64,000 bases of DNA from Embleya scabrispora DSM 41855 (GCF_000372745.1 NZ_KB889562.1:263321-327320), one strand, 5' to 3'; counted from the first letter of the stretch, positions 51,553 to 61,963 are shown. Numbers and translations are program-made. Notes: generated by a model from the letters alone, not told the origin.

Positions 51553-52074
51553 TCAGGTGGACGCCCACGCGGGCACGTACCCACCGCCCCGATGCCCCGG
51601 ACCGGACCCGCCGGACGGCGCCGGCGCGCGTCGTGCCGCGGGGACGTGCCGGATCGAGGTGTGCGGCTCGCCGTCCACGACGGTGCGCCCGCCGCGCGGC
51701 TCGAAGCCCCGACGGGTGAACCAGTCGGCGCTGCGCGCGTACACGTCGGAGATCACCGGGCGCGGGCCCGCCAGGACCAGGGCGTGCCGGACCAGGACGG
51801 TGGCGTGGCCCTGGCGCCGGTGCGACAACAACGTACACACGCGGCCCATCCGCAACAGGCCGTCCCCCTCCTCGGTCAGGCGCAGCGTGGACACCGCCAC
51901 CCCGTCCTGTTCCGCCCACAGGTGCGCGGTACCGGGCTCGATGTCACGGCCGTCGGGATCGAGCCAGGGCTGTCGGCGTGCGACCACGAATACCCGGCTG
52001 CGCAGGGACAACAGCCGGTACAGACTCGCGGCGTCGATTTCGCCCGCAGTTCCGTAGAAGTACGACACGTCCAT
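51553..52074 (-). CDS. GNAT N-acetyltransferase (ElaA-like)
   Basis: A 173-aa protein from ATG 52074. LYRLLSLRSRVFVVARRQPW and DGRDIEPGTAHLWAEQDG match the ElaA-like N-terminus; the acetyl-CoA loop is MGRVCTLLSHRRQGHATVLV (R-x-x-G-x-A type). The last 30 residues are a Gly/Pro-rich tail. ElaA-type enzymes acetylate unknown amines. No strong ribosome site precedes the start. The gene is divergent from alaA. Confidence 0.75.
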   Translation of the reverse strand: MDVSYFYGTAGEIDAASLYRLLSLRSRVFVVARRQPWLDPDGRDIEPGTAHLWAEQDGVAVSTLRLTEEGDGLLRMGRVCTLLSHRRQGHATVLVRHALVLAGPRPVISDVYARSADWFTRRGFEPRGGRTVVDGEPHTSIRHVPAARRAPAPSGGSGPGHRGGGYVPAWAST

Positions 52075-52335
52075 ATGCCGCAGAGTGGCATCGCGAGCGC
52101 GCCGTCGGGTGTTTTGGATCTGCCACGCGGGCAACGCGCGGATGAACTCTTGTCGGCCAACCGGCGGCGTCACGAGTGGGTGCCGGCGCGGTCCCGAGCG
52201 GGTACCGGGTGATCCACGTGGCAAATATCCCACTGCGTGCCGGACCTCGGGCGTGGAAGACTCGCAGCGTCGCCCGCCCACACCGTGCACCCGAGGATCG
52301 CGCGGGCGATTGCCCTGCGAGGAGGAGATATCCAG

Positions 52336-53589
52336 GTGAGCGTCGAAGAGTTGTCGCAGCCACAACATCGTCCGTTGCCCGAGGTACGTCAATCGGGGAA
52401 GCTCGCGGACGTCTGTTACGACATCCGCGGCCCGGTCCTCGACGAGGCGAAACGCCTGGAGGACGAGGGCCACCGGATCCTCAAGCTGAACATCGGCAAC
52501 CCGGCGCCGTTCGGCTTCGAGGCCCCCGACGAGATCCTGCACGACATGATCCGCAACCTCCCGGCCGCGCAGGGCTACTCGGATTCCAAGGGTGTGCTGT
52601 CCGCCCGCAGGGCGGTGGTGCAGCACTACCAGACGCGTGGCATCGAGGGCGTCGACGTCGACGACGTCTATCTGGGCAACGGCGTGTCCGAGCTGATCGT
52701 GATGGCTCTGCAGGCGCTGTTGAACAACGGCGACGAGGTGCTCGTGCCGATGCCGGACTACCCGCTGTGGACGGCCGCGGTGAGCCTGTCCGGCGGCACC
52801 CCGGTGCACTACCTGTGCGACGAGGGCGCGGAGTGGTACCCCGACCTCGACGACATCGCGGCCAAGATCACCGACCGTACCCGCGCGATCGTGGTGATCA
52901 ATCCGAACAACCCGACCGGTTCGGTCTATCCGCAGCCGATCCTGGAAGGCATCGTCGACCTCGCCCGCCGGCACGGACTCCTCCTCCTCGCCGACGAGAT
53001 CTACGACAAGATCCTCTACGACGACGCCGTCCACGTCCCGCTCGCCTCACTCGCGCCGGACCTGCTGTGTCTGACCTTCAACGGCCTGTCCAAGGCATAC
53101 CGGGTGGCCGGATTCCGCTCCGGATGGCTGCTGTTGTCCGGCCCCAAGCGGCACGCGGCCAGCTACATCGAGGGCCTGAACATCCTGGCCAACATGCGCC
53201 TGTGCGCGAACGTGCCCTCGCAACACGCGATCGCCACCGCACTGGGCGGCTACCAGAGCATCAACGATCTGATCCTGCCCGGCGGCCGGCTGCACGCCCA
53301 GCGCGACGCCGCGTACGAGGCACTGACCTCGATCCCGGGGGTGACCTGCGTCAAGCCGAAGGGCGCGCTGTACGCGTTCCCGCGGATCGACCCGGACGTG
53401 TGCAAGATCGTCGACGACGAGAAGTTCGTCCTCGACCTGCTCCGGAGCCAGCGGATCCTGGTCGTGCAGGGCACCGGATTCAACTGGCACCAGCCGGACC
53501 ACTTCCGCGTGGTGACCCTCCCCCAGGTCGACGACCTGACCGACGCGATCACCCGGATCGGCGACTTCATCGGCTCCTACAGCCAGTGA
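52336..53589 (+). CDS. alaA: Alanine aminotransferase AlaA
   Basis: A 417-aa PLP enzyme from GTG 52336 with GGAGGAG upstream. It is close to AlaA of enteric bacteria along its length: VCYDIRGPVLDEAKRLEDEG, RILKLNIGNPAPFGFEAPDE, GNGVSELIVMALQALLNNGD, PDYPLWTAAVSLS, INPNNPTGSVY, ADEIYDKILYDD and FNGLSKAYRVAGFRSGW with the Schiff-base Lys. It interconverts pyruvate plus glutamate with alanine plus 2-oxoglutarate in the cytoplasm. gdhA and a glutamate-type binding protein lie within 4 kb. Confidence 0.92.
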   Translation: MSVEELSQPQHRPLPEVRQSGKLADVCYDIRGPVLDEAKRLEDEGHRILKLNIGNPAPFGFEAPDEILHDMIRNLPAAQGYSDSKGVLSARRAVVQHYQTRGIEGVDVDDVYLGNGVSELIVMALQALLNNGDEVLVPMPDYPLWTAAVSLSGGTPVHYLCDEGAEWYPDLDDIAAKITDRTRAIVVINPNNPTGSVYPQPILEGIVDLARRHGLLLLADEIYDKILYDDAVHVPLASLAPDLLCLTFNGLSKAYRVAGFRSGWLLLSGPKRHAASYIEGLNILANMRLCANVPSQHAIATALGGYQSINDLILPGGRLHAQRDAAYEALTSIPGVTCVKPKGALYAFPRIDPDVCKIVDDEKFVLDLLRSQRILVVQGTGFNWHQPDHFRVVTLPQVDDLTDAITRIGDFIGSYSQ

Positions 53590-53604
53590 CCCCACGATGA
53601 CGCG

Positions 53605-53635
53605 AGGGCCCGGCGCCGGATGAGCGTCGGGCCCT
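53605..53635. terminator. Hairpin after alaA
   Basis: AGGGCCCG (53605-53612) and CGGGCCCT (53628-53635) pair perfectly and extend inward by four more pairs including one G-U, between alaA (+) and the LLM gene (-). Confidence 0.75.
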
Positions 53636-53663
53636 GCCGCTCAGTCCGAAAGCGGGCGGCCGT

Positions 53664-54581
53664 TCAGCCCAGGAGCGGGCGCACGGCCAACTTCCGGACA
53701 TGCGGCACCACCAGTTCGCCGAACGCGGCGGTCTGCTCCAGGTACTGCGCCCGTGACGTGGCCGGCAGGGTCAGCGTCACTCCGGTCACCCCGGCCTCGG
53801 CCTGCTCGGTCAGGTCCGCGACGATCGCCTCGTGGTCGATGCCGTCGCCGTCGAACATGCTCATCCCGCGCGGCATGAAGGTGACGTCGATCGGGTCGGT
53901 ACGGCCCACCGAGGCCGCGTACTCGCGGGCGTAGTCCAGCCGCGCCGCCAGGTCGGCGAGCGTCTCCAGGCCCGGGGTCTTGAGGTACTTGGACGCGCCC
54001 GCCGGGGCCGGCATCGGCAACCAGCCGTCGCACAGGTCCACCACCCGGCGGATCGCCCGCTTGCTGTTGCCGCCCACCCAGATCGGGATCCGCGACTGCG
54101 CCGGACGCGGGCGCATGGTGTTGCCGCCCACACTCTCCCCGGTCCACGCCGCGCGCATCGCCCGCAGCGCGTCGTCCAGCACGTCGTTGCGGTTCGCGTA
54201 GTCGGCGCCCAGCGCGGCGAACTCGGACTCCAGGTAGCCCGCGCCCACACCCAGGATCACCCGGCCGCCGGACAACGCGTCCAGCGAGGAGATCATCTTC
54301 GCGGACAGATAAGGATTGCGGTACGCCGGTACGAACAGGTTGGTGTGCAATCGCAGCCGAGTGGTGGCCGCCGCCGCGAAGGACAGCGTGACCATCGGGT
54401 CGAGCGTGTGGTGGCCGCCGTGGGCGAGCCACTGGTCGCCGGGGAACGGGTGGTCGGTGGTGAAGACCGCGTCGAACCCGGCGGACTCGGCCGCGCGGGA
54501 CATCTCCATCACGGCTTCGGCGCTGATCAGATCGGCGCCGGCCTCGACCAGGTGCGTGGGCAGTCCGAGCGAAAGGAACAT
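53664..54581 (-). CDS. LLM class F420-dependent oxidoreductase
   Basis: A 305-aa luciferase-like protein: AAESAGFDAVFTTDHPFPGD, LHTNLFVPAYRNPYLSAKM, SGGRVILGVGAGYLESEFAA, RIPIWVGGNSKRAIRRVVDL. These match an actinobacterial F420 subgroup. No ribosome site precedes ATG 54581; TACGTT lies 6 nt upstream, so translation is probably leaderless. A perfect CTGACG-CAT-CGTCAG palindrome 20 nt upstream is shared with the cupin and VOC genes. Confidence 0.88.
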   Translation of the reverse strand: MFLSLGLPTHLVEAGADLISAEAVMEMSRAAESAGFDAVFTTDHPFPGDQWLAHGGHHTLDPMVTLSFAAAATTRLRLHTNLFVPAYRNPYLSAKMISSLDALSGGRVILGVGAGYLESEFAALGADYANRNDVLDDALRAMRAAWTGESVGGNTMRPRPAQSRIPIWVGGNSKRAIRRVVDLCDGWLPMPAPAGASKYLKTPGLETLADLAARLDYAREYAASVGRTDPIDVTFMPRGMSMFDGDGIDHEAIVADLTEQAEAGVTGVTLTLPATSRAQYLEQTAAFGELVVPHVRKLAVRPLLG

Positions 54582-54601
54582 GGCGGCAACGTAGCAGCGA
54601 C

Positions 54602-54616
54602 CTGACGCATCGTCAG
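54602..54616 (-). promoter_or_regulatory. TGACG-N3-CGTCA operator, LLM gene
   Basis: CTGACGCATCGTCAG, perfect 6-bp arms, ends 20 nt before ATG 54581 and just upstream of the TACGTT -10. Confidence 0.65.
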
Positions 54617-54634
54617 TAACCGCTGCCACAACGG

Positions 54635-55633
54635 TCATCCGCCGTAGGTGGTGGTCGGCGGCTTGGCCGGACCGAGCGCCGCGCGCAGCCACTTGTCGTA
54701 CAGCGCCTGCCACCGGTCGTTGCTCTTCAGTTGCTCCAGCACGCCGTTGAGGAAGCGCACGAAGTCGGTCTGCCCCTTGGGTATCGCAATGCCCTTGACC
54801 TCCTCCACGGCGGTCGGCCCGACCACCTCCAGCCACGGGTCCTGCTCGCGCAGGCTCTCCAGGAGCGACGCATTGGTGTACGCCGCCGCCACCCGGCCCT
54901 CCTGGAGCGCGACCAGGCAGTCGGTGCGGTCCGCGACCGCGTACACCCGGGCCTTGGACTCGGCCACCCGGCGCTCGGGCGTGGTGTTCGAGGACACGCA
55001 CACGTACTGTCCGGCCAGATCGGCCAGGCTCGCCACCTTGCTGCCCTTGGGCACCAAAAAGCGCAGCGCGTCGTCCAGGTACACGCCGGAGAACTCCACC
55101 TGTTGCCGGCGCTCGCAGGTGATGGTCATCGCGTCCACGACCATGTCCACCTGGCCCTCGACCAGGACGTCGATCCGGCGACCGGGCGGGATGGTCTTGA
55201 ACTGGATCCGGTCGGCGTCGCCGAAGATCGCCTTGGAAACCTCGCGGGCCAGGTCGATGTCGAAGCCCTCGAGGGCTCCGGTGCTCGGATTGCGCGCGGC
55301 GAACATCCGGGTGTTCTGGTCGACGCCGACCCGCAGCCGACCTCGCTCCTGGATCGCCCGCATGGTCGAACCGGCGGGCATCGCGCCCGCCCGGTCCGGG
55401 GTGGTCGGGGTCAGGCTCCGACTCGGATCGCACGGCGGCGCCGGGACCGGTGGCGCGATCACCGGATCGGGCACGCCGACCTCGATCGGCGTGTACCGGG
55501 CCGGCGGCTCGGACCGCGCGTCGGCGCCGTCCGACCCGCTCGCCGCGCACGCGGTCGTCAGGAGCACAAGTGCCAGGGCCGCCACTCGACGTGACGCTGC
55601 ATCAAATCTTATGGGCCACACGGGATGCAGCAT
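54635..55633 (-). CDS. Amino-acid (glutamate-type) ABC transporter binding lipoprotein
   Basis: A 332-aa protein with a lipoprotein signal (VAALALVLLTTAC, lipidated Cys near 29), a Pro-rich linker, and a type II periplasmic-binding domain: GRLRVGVDQNTRMFAARNP, GALEGFDIDLAREVSKAIFG, VDMVVDAMTITCERRQQVEF, YAVADRTDCLVALQEGRV. These match GlnH/GluB-type amino-acid receptors. No permease or ATPase is adjacent, so it may serve a transporter elsewhere or act as a sensor. The gene is divergent from gdhA. No ribosome site is seen before ATG 55633; a later start is possible. Confidence 0.82.
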   Translation of the reverse strand: MLHPVWPIRFDAASRRVAALALVLLTTACAASGSDGADARSEPPARYTPIEVGVPDPVIAPPVPAPPCDPSRSLTPTTPDRAGAMPAGSTMRAIQERGRLRVGVDQNTRMFAARNPSTGALEGFDIDLAREVSKAIFGDADRIQFKTIPPGRRIDVLVEGQVDMVVDAMTITCERRQQVEFSGVYLDDALRFLVPKGSKVASLADLAGQYVCVSSNTTPERRVAESKARVYAVADRTDCLVALQEGRVAAAYTNASLLESLREQDPWLEVVGPTAVEEVKGIAIPKGQTDFVRFLNGVLEQLKSNDRWQALYDKWLRAALGPAKPPTTTYGG

Positions 55634-55647
55634 CGCAGGTGGGGGCT

Positions 55648-55686
55648 CGACACGAACGAGGGCGTTCCCTCATCCCGACACGAACG
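55648..55686. promoter_or_regulatory. Direct repeats in the binding-protein/gdhA divergent region
   Basis: CGACACGAACG occurs at 55648-55658 and 55676-55686, 28 bp apart, with a GAGGG-CGTT-CCCTC stem-loop between. It does not fit the GTnAC-n6-GaAAC type of GlnR box. Confidence 0.4.
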
Positions 55687-55721
55687 CGACCAGCGATCAT
55701 CCGGGTCCGCAGGACGGATAG

Positions 55722-57137
<1,416 letters not shown>

Positions 57138-57158
57138 CCGGGTAGACCCCGCGTCGTT

Positions 57159-57209
57159 GTCGTCGCCCGACCGTCTTCGCCCGACCGTCGGCGCCGGTCG
57201 GGCGACGAC
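57159..57209 (+). terminator. gdhA terminator hairpin
   Basis: GTCGTCGCCCGACCG (57159-57173) pairs perfectly with CGGTCGGGCGACGAC (57195-57209), 22 nt past the gdhA stop. Confidence 0.8.
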
Positions 57210-57684
57210 GTGCGGTCGACCGGCCGACGGAACACCTGTCGCGCACGCCCTCCGATCCGGGCTCGGCGGGCTCCGCGGCGACGCAGCCGAGCAACGCGTA
57301 AAGACGCGGGAACCGCCCTGGAACGGGCGCTCGGGGCGGTCCCGTCGCGGGTTCGGGCGACGGCCTCACCCGGCGGCTTCGCGGCGGGCGAAAATCGTTG
57401 GCCGGTCGCCGCTTCCGCTGTTACGTTCGCCGGGTCGCGTCCGCTCAGCGCGGACGTCCGCCCTCATCGGAAATCAGGTGTTGATGCCCCTGCCCGCGCC
57501 GAGCGCGCCTCATTCGACCGCGGCCGGATCCGGCGTCGGGAACCCTCCCGACCGCCACTGATCCTCCCGGTGGGCCGCCGGCCTGTCCGCGCCCGCCACG
57601 GCGGGCCGTGCCGACGGCCCCTCCCGAGAGCGCTCGGCGCTTCCTTGCTGCCTTTGCTTCCGCCTCCGGCAAGGAGATTTCCGA
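57210..57684. other. Gene-free interval holding a promoter for the RNHCP genes
   Basis: No credible gene. TTGGCC (57398-57403) and TACGTT (57422-57427) with an 18-bp spacer form a plausible housekeeping promoter, which would leave a leader of about 250 nt before the GTG at 57685. The segment 57210-57390 shows nothing recognisable. Confidence 0.4.
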
Positions 57685-58068
57685 GTGTCCACCGGCAACC
57701 CCAACTCCGGTAAGCAGCACACCGTCCCACCACGCACCGACACCTTCGACTGTGTCCGCTGCGGCCTCACCGTGACCACCGTCGACCCGGCCGGCGGCCG
57801 GCGCAACCACTGCCCGAGCTGCCTGCATTCCCGGCACGTCCTCGACCGGGTCGAGGGCGGCCCGTCCGAGTGCATGGCGCGGATGTCGCCGATCTCGATC
57901 GCGGTGCTGCGCAGCGGCGACTGGATGATCGTGCACCGGTGCATCCGGTGTGACGAACTGACCTCGAACACGATCGCTCCGGACGACAATCAGCTCATCC
58001 TGATTCGGATGGCCGTCCGGCCGCTGGCCCAACCCCCGTTCCCGCTCGAAGTGTTCGGAGAGTGGTGA
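57685..58068 (+). CDS. RNHCP-domain protein 1
   Basis: A 127-aa protein from GTG 57685 with AAGGAG 8 nt upstream. It is one RNHCP domain: FDCVRCGLTV (CxxC), GGRRNHCPSCLHSRHVLDRV (the name-giving RNHCP plus CxxC), ECMARMSPISI and MIVHRCIRCDELTSNTIAPDD (third CxxC), so two zinc sites are likely. The family is named only for its motif and has no known function; resemblance to ribosomal or RNA-linked zinc ribbons makes nucleic-acid binding plausible. It overlaps a paralogue. Confidence 0.85.
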   Translation: MSTGNPNSGKQHTVPPRTDTFDCVRCGLTVTTVDPAGGRRNHCPSCLHSRHVLDRVEGGPSECMARMSPISIAVLRSGDWMIVHRCIRCDELTSNTIAPDDNQLILIRMAVRPLAQPPFPLEVFGEW

Positions 58069-58478
58069 CGGTGGCCCGGCGCAAACCGGCCGGTCGGCGC
58101 CCGCAGCGGTACAAGGACGTCACCCACGGGCGGACCGGGCGCGGCGACGCCTTCCGCTGCGTGGGTTGTCGGCTGGACGTGCCGTTGCTCGCGCCCGGTA
58201 CGGCACATCGCAACCACTGTCCGCACTGCCTCACCAGCCTGCACCTCGACCGCCGCGTCCCGGGCGATCGAGCGGCCGACTGCCGGGGCCGAATGAGCGT
58301 GCTGAGCATGTCCGTTCGGGCGGACGGCGAATGGCAGCTGATCCATCAGTGCCAGTCCTGTGGGGCGCTGGGCGCGAACCGGATCGCCGGCGACGACAAT
58401 CCGCTCGCCCTGATCCGGCTGGCGATGCGCCCGCTGACCGATCCGACCCGCCCGATCCGCGCGTTGCTCACGCTGTAG
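58065..58478 (+). CDS. RNHCP-domain protein 2
   Basis: About 137 aa from GTG 58065, whose GTGA overlaps the stop of the first RNHCP gene. It keeps the same layout: FRCVGCRLDV, AHRNHCPHCLTSLHLDRRV, DCRGRMSVLSMSV and LIHQCQSCGALGANRIAGDD. It has a basic N-terminal extension (RRKPAGRRPQRYKD) that its partner lacks. The two differ widely, so the duplication is old. Coupled translation suggests a hetero-oligomer. Confidence 0.85.
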   Translation: MTVARRKPAGRRPQRYKDVTHGRTGRGDAFRCVGCRLDVPLLAPGTAHRNHCPHCLTSLHLDRRVPGDRAADCRGRMSVLSMSVRADGEWQLIHQCQSCGALGANRIAGDDNPLALIRLAMRPLTDPTRPIRALLTL

Positions 58479-58526
58479 CGGAACCCGACCGGGTGACCCG
58501 GAATCCGGGCCCCGGCAATGGGCGGG

Positions 58527-58568
58527 TGGGGCGCCGGTCGTGTCGACGTCGACTCGACCGGCGCCCCA
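58527..58568. terminator. 14-bp hairpin
   Basis: TGGGGCGCCGGTCG (58527-58540) pairs with CGACCGGCGCCCCA (58555-58568); the loop itself contains GTCGACGTCGAC. It lies between the RNHCP pair (+) and the SIP gene (-). Confidence 0.8.
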
Positions 58569-58658
58569 GGTCGGGGCCGACGCCGGGGATCGGCTCGACG
58601 GACCGGGCGGCCCCGGCGAGCCGACCGGTCCGGACAAGCCGGGCCGGGCCGGCCGCGG

Positions 58659-59429
58659 TCACTCCATGCCCGTTCGGCCCGGCGACCAGAAGGGCTTGGT
58701 GATCACCGAGCGGCGGTCCCACCCGTGGTCGGCGACGAGCCGATCGCGGACCAGCTTGACCGTCTTCGCCTCGCCCGCCACGTAGGCGATGCCCGGCGTC
58801 GCCGGCAGTGCCAGCCGGCCGACCGCCTCGGCCGGCATCGTCGAGGAAGCCGCCGACGCGTCGCCGCGGGTCAGCCAGGTGAGCCGCTCGGCGTGCGGCA
58901 CCGGCAGCCGATCGGCCTCGGTCGCGGTCTCGATCACCCCGTACACGTTCACCGCGGGACCCACCGCCGCGATCATCGCGCCCAGCGCCACCGACGCGGT
59001 CTCCTCGCCGACGAACACGTGGTACGGCGCATCCGACCGCAGCACGAAGCGGCCCTCGGGTCGGCCGAACCGGACCCGGTCGCCGGGCCGCGCCGTCCGG
59101 CCCCACGCGGCTCCCGGTCCCGGCCCGCCGTCGTGGTCCAGCACGCACAAATCCAGCGTCCCGGCCGCCGGGTCGTTGTCCCACACCGAGTAGGTGCGCA
59201 GCAGATTGCCCGCGCCCTGGCGCCAACCGGCCGGCGAGAGCACGTCGTTCACATGCACCCGGACCTGCTGTCCGGGTTGGCAGGCCAGTCCGCGCAACGT
59301 GGCGTCGCCGATCCGGATCCGCCGCATCCGGGCCGCGATCGCCTCGGTCTCCACGATCGTGCCGGTCAGGAACACCCGGTCGAGCAGCCGCCCCACCGGC
59401 CCGCGTCGCCGACTGGTCACCCGGTTCAT
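58659..59429 (-). CDS. Siderophore-interacting (SIP family) FAD protein
   Basis: A 256-aa protein from ATG 59429. The FAD domain has QPGQQVRVHVND and LLRTYSVWDND (the RxYS flavin motif); the C-terminal SIP domain has FVGEETASVALGAMI, IAYVAGEAKTVKLVRDRLV and SVITKPFWSPGRTG. SIP enzymes are ferric-siderophore reductases using NAD(P)H or ferredoxin in the cytoplasm. The start overlaps the MFS stop by 4 nt, so pump and reductase are coupled. Confidence 0.88.
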   Translation of the reverse strand: MNRVTSRRRGPVGRLLDRVFLTGTIVETEAIAARMRRIRIGDATLRGLACQPGQQVRVHVNDVLSPAGWRQGAGNLLRTYSVWDNDPAAGTLDLCVLDHDGGPGPGAAWGRTARPGDRVRFGRPEGRFVLRSDAPYHVFVGEETASVALGAMIAAVGPAVNVYGVIETATEADRLPVPHAERLTWLTRGDASAASSTMPAEAVGRLALPATPGIAYVAGEAKTVKLVRDRLVADHGWDRRSVITKPFWSPGRTGME

Positions 59430-60928
59430 GCGGCACCGCCCGAGGCGGCCGGGGCGGCCGAGGCCACCGCGCGATCGCGATAGCCCATCGCGACCACCGC
59501 CGTGGCCACCAGCAGCAGGCCGCCCACCACCAGGAAGCCGACCGACATCGCGTCGGTGAACGAGTCCACGACACGCGCGTGTTCCGCGCCCGTGGTCCGG
59601 GACAGTTCCGCGGCCGGTTGACCGGAGAACCGGACGGCCAGGATGGTGCCGAACACCGCGACCCCCAACGCGGCGCCGACCTCGCGCGCGGCGGTGTTCA
59701 GTCCCGAGCCCAACCCCGACTGGTGGGCCGGGAGTTCGGAGACCACCCCGAAGGACAGCGCGGGCGCGCACAGACCGGTGCCCACCGAGAGGATCAACAG
59801 GAATCCGGCGTACACCGCGTACGGGGTGTGGGCGTCCACGCTCGCCATGCACAGCAGCCCGATCCCGATCAGGCTCAGCCCGAGCACCACCACCGGCCGG
59901 GTGCCGTAGCGCTGTTGAGCCTTGACCGCGACCTTGGGCGCGAGCGCCATGCCGACCGTGAGCGGGATGATCGCGAAGCCGGTGCGCAGCGCCGAGAAGC
60001 CCTTCACGTATTGCAGGTACTGGGCGTTGATGAAGAACAGCGAGAACAGCCCGAAGAAGCTCGCACCGATCCCGAGCACGCCCGCCCGCAGCTTGGCGGA
60101 CTTGAACACGCGCGGGTCGAGCAGCGGGTGCTCGGCGCGCAGCGCGTGCGACACGAAGCCGGTCAGCAGCAGGGCGCCGAGCGCGAAGCCGCCGATCACA
60201 TGAGCGGAGCCCCAGCCGAATTCCGGGCCCTCGATGATCCCGTACAGCAGCGCGACCAGGCCGGTGATCAGCAGTGCGGATCCGATCGGGTCGAGCACGG
60301 CCGGGTGGGTGGCGGTACGCGGGGTGACCCACTGGACGACCGCGGCCAGCACCGCGGCCAGGGGGACCATGATCCAGAACAGCCCCTGCCAGGGCAGGTA
60401 CTCCTGGACCAGACCGCCGCCCACGTTGCCGAGCAGACCGCCCAGGCCGACCGCCAGGGTCCAGGACGCCATCGCCTGCGGTCGGCGTTCGGCCGGGAAG
60501 ACGTGCATCAGGATGGACATGGTCGCGGGCATGATCAGCGCGGCACCCGCGCCGGAGATGCCGCGGCCGGCGATCAGCGTGGCCGAGTCGGTGGCGAGGG
60601 CGCTGACCGCGGCGCCGGCGGCGAACACGCCGAGCCCGGCGAGCAGCGCGCCCTTGCGACCGTAGCGGTCACCGAGGGCGCCGGCGGGGATCAACAGTCC
60701 GGCGAAGACGATCACGTAGGCGTCGACGATCCACAGGATGCTGTCGGCGGACGGGTGCAGCCGGGACGCGGCCAGTTGCGGAATGGCCAGGTTGATCGCG
60801 GCGACCATGCTCTGCGCGACCAGCACGCAGGCGCACATCGCGATCAGTACGGCGCGCGACGCACCGGCGCGACCGGGTTCGGCGCCGCCGGCGCGATGCG
60901 CCGGCGCGGCCAGGACAGGCGTGGACAT
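59426..60928 (-). CDS. MFS exporter, DHA2 (EmrB/QacA-like)
   Basis: A 500-aa, probably 14-helix transporter: motif A GALGDRYGRKGALLAG, SWTLAVGLGGLLGNVGGG in helix 5, and a long loop before the last helix. DHA2 pumps expel drugs, and some export siderophores. The 4-nt overlap with the SIP gene suggests the latter here. The gene is divergent from a LysR regulator that probably controls it. Confidence 0.88.
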   Translation of the reverse strand: MSTPVLAAPAHRAGGAEPGRAGASRAVLIAMCACVLVAQSMVAAINLAIPQLAASRLHPSADSILWIVDAYVIVFAGLLIPAGALGDRYGRKGALLAGLGVFAAGAAVSALATDSATLIAGRGISGAGAALIMPATMSILMHVFPAERRPQAMASWTLAVGLGGLLGNVGGGLVQEYLPWQGLFWIMVPLAAVLAAVVQWVTPRTATHPAVLDPIGSALLITGLVALLYGIIEGPEFGWGSAHVIGGFALGALLLTGFVSHALRAEHPLLDPRVFKSAKLRAGVLGIGASFFGLFSLFFINAQYLQYVKGFSALRTGFAIIPLTVGMALAPKVAVKAQQRYGTRPVVVLGLSLIGIGLLCMASVDAHTPYAVYAGFLLILSVGTGLCAPALSFGVVSELPAHQSGLGSGLNTAAREVGAALGVAVFGTILAVRFSGQPAAELSRTTGAEHARVVDSFTDAMSVGFLVVGGLLLVATAVVAMGYRDRAVASAAPAASGGAA

Positions 60929-61030
60929 GGGTCCCCCAGGAAGAGCCGACTGACGGAAGAGGAAGGGGTGATGCGGGGAACTGCGTGTCCGGACCCCTTC
61001 ACCGTAGGCTGGGACGTCGAGTGACTCCAG

Positions 61031-61045
61031 TGCATGTTTTGCATG
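61031..61045. promoter_or_regulatory. TGCATG repeats in the MFS/LysR intergenic region
   Basis: TGCATG-TTT-TGCATG (61031-61045) includes a T-N11-A spacing typical of LysR sites and lies 12 bp before the lysR-type start. Confidence 0.4.
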
Positions 61046-61057
61046 GGAAGGATGCGT

Positions 61058-61963
61058 GTGACGCAATCGGGAATCGACCTCAACCTGCTCACCGCACTGG
61101 ACGCGCTCCTGGAGGAGTGCAGCGTCTCCGGCGCGGCGCGGCGCATGCACCTGTCCGAGCCCGCGATGAGCCGTACCCTCGGCCGGATCCGCAAGGCGCT
61201 GGGCGATCCGGTCCTGGTCCGGGCCGGCCGCTCGATGGTGCCCACTCCGCACGCACTGGCCATCCGGGCCGAGGTGCGGATCATCGTGGAACGCGCCCAA
61301 ACCCTGTTCAGCACCGCCGGCGAGGTGGATCTGCGCACCCTGTCGCGCACCTTCACCGTACTCGCGCACGACGCCTTCACCGCGGCGTGCGCCACGCCGC
61401 TGTTCGAGCGGGCGGCGCGGGAGGCGCCGGGGGTGCGGCTGAAGTTCCTCGCGGAGAGCTACGTCGACACCCCGGCGCTGCGCGAGGGGGTCGCCGACCT
61501 GGAGGTGGGCGTGATCGACACCGTCTCGCCGGAGGTGCGCACCGAGCACCTCCACAACGACCACATGGTCGCGTGCGTCCGGGTCGGTCACCCGCTGCTG
61601 AACGGTCGGTGCACCGCCGAGCGGTTCGCCGCCGCCGAGCACCTGATCGTCTCGCGCCGGGGCAAGCTGCACGGACCGGTCGACTCCGCGCTGGCCGAAC
61701 TGGGCCTGACCCGACGGGTGGTGGGCACCGTCCCGACCTTCCCGTCCTCGCTGTTCATCCTCCGGGCCGGCGACCTGGTCGGCTTGGTCGCGAACCAACT
61801 CACCACGATGGTCGAGCAGATGGGGCTGCGCACGTTCGAGGTGCCGTTGGACCTGCCGCCGCTGCCGATGGGCCTGGCCTGGCATCCGCGCAACGACGCC
61901 GATCCGGGGCACGCGTGGCTGCGCCGGTGTCTGCGCGACGCGATGACGACGTTGACCCGGTGA
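61058..61963 (+). CDS. LysR family transcriptional regulator
   Basis: A 301-aa regulator. GTG 61058 is preferred because GGAAGG is 6 nt upstream; earlier in-frame ATGs overlap that site. The DNA-binding domain is LNLLTALDALLEECSVSGAA then RRMHLSEPAMSRTLGRIRKA, followed by a NodD/PnbR-like effector domain (about 90-300). The divergent MFS-SIP operon is the likely target. No iron box of the DmdR type is evident. Confidence 0.9.
   Translation: MTQSGIDLNLLTALDALLEECSVSGAARRMHLSEPAMSRTLGRIRKALGDPVLVRAGRSMVPTPHALAIRAEVRIIVERAQTLFSTAGEVDLRTLSRTFTVLAHDAFTAACATPLFERAAREAPGVRLKFLAESYVDTPALREGVADLEVGVIDTVSPEVRTEHLHNDHMVACVRVGHPLLNGRCTAERFAAAEHLIVSRRGKLHGPVDSALAELGLTRRVVGTVPTFPSSLFILRAGDLVGLVANQLTTMVEQMGLRTFEVPLDLPPLPMGLAWHPRNDADPGHAWLRRCLRDAMTTLTR

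Noticed and set aside
57159-57209. The gdhA 3' hairpin as a riboswitch for the RNHCP genes.
   Set aside because: It is a simple perfect stem directly after the gdhA stop, and a separate promoter lies downstream of it.
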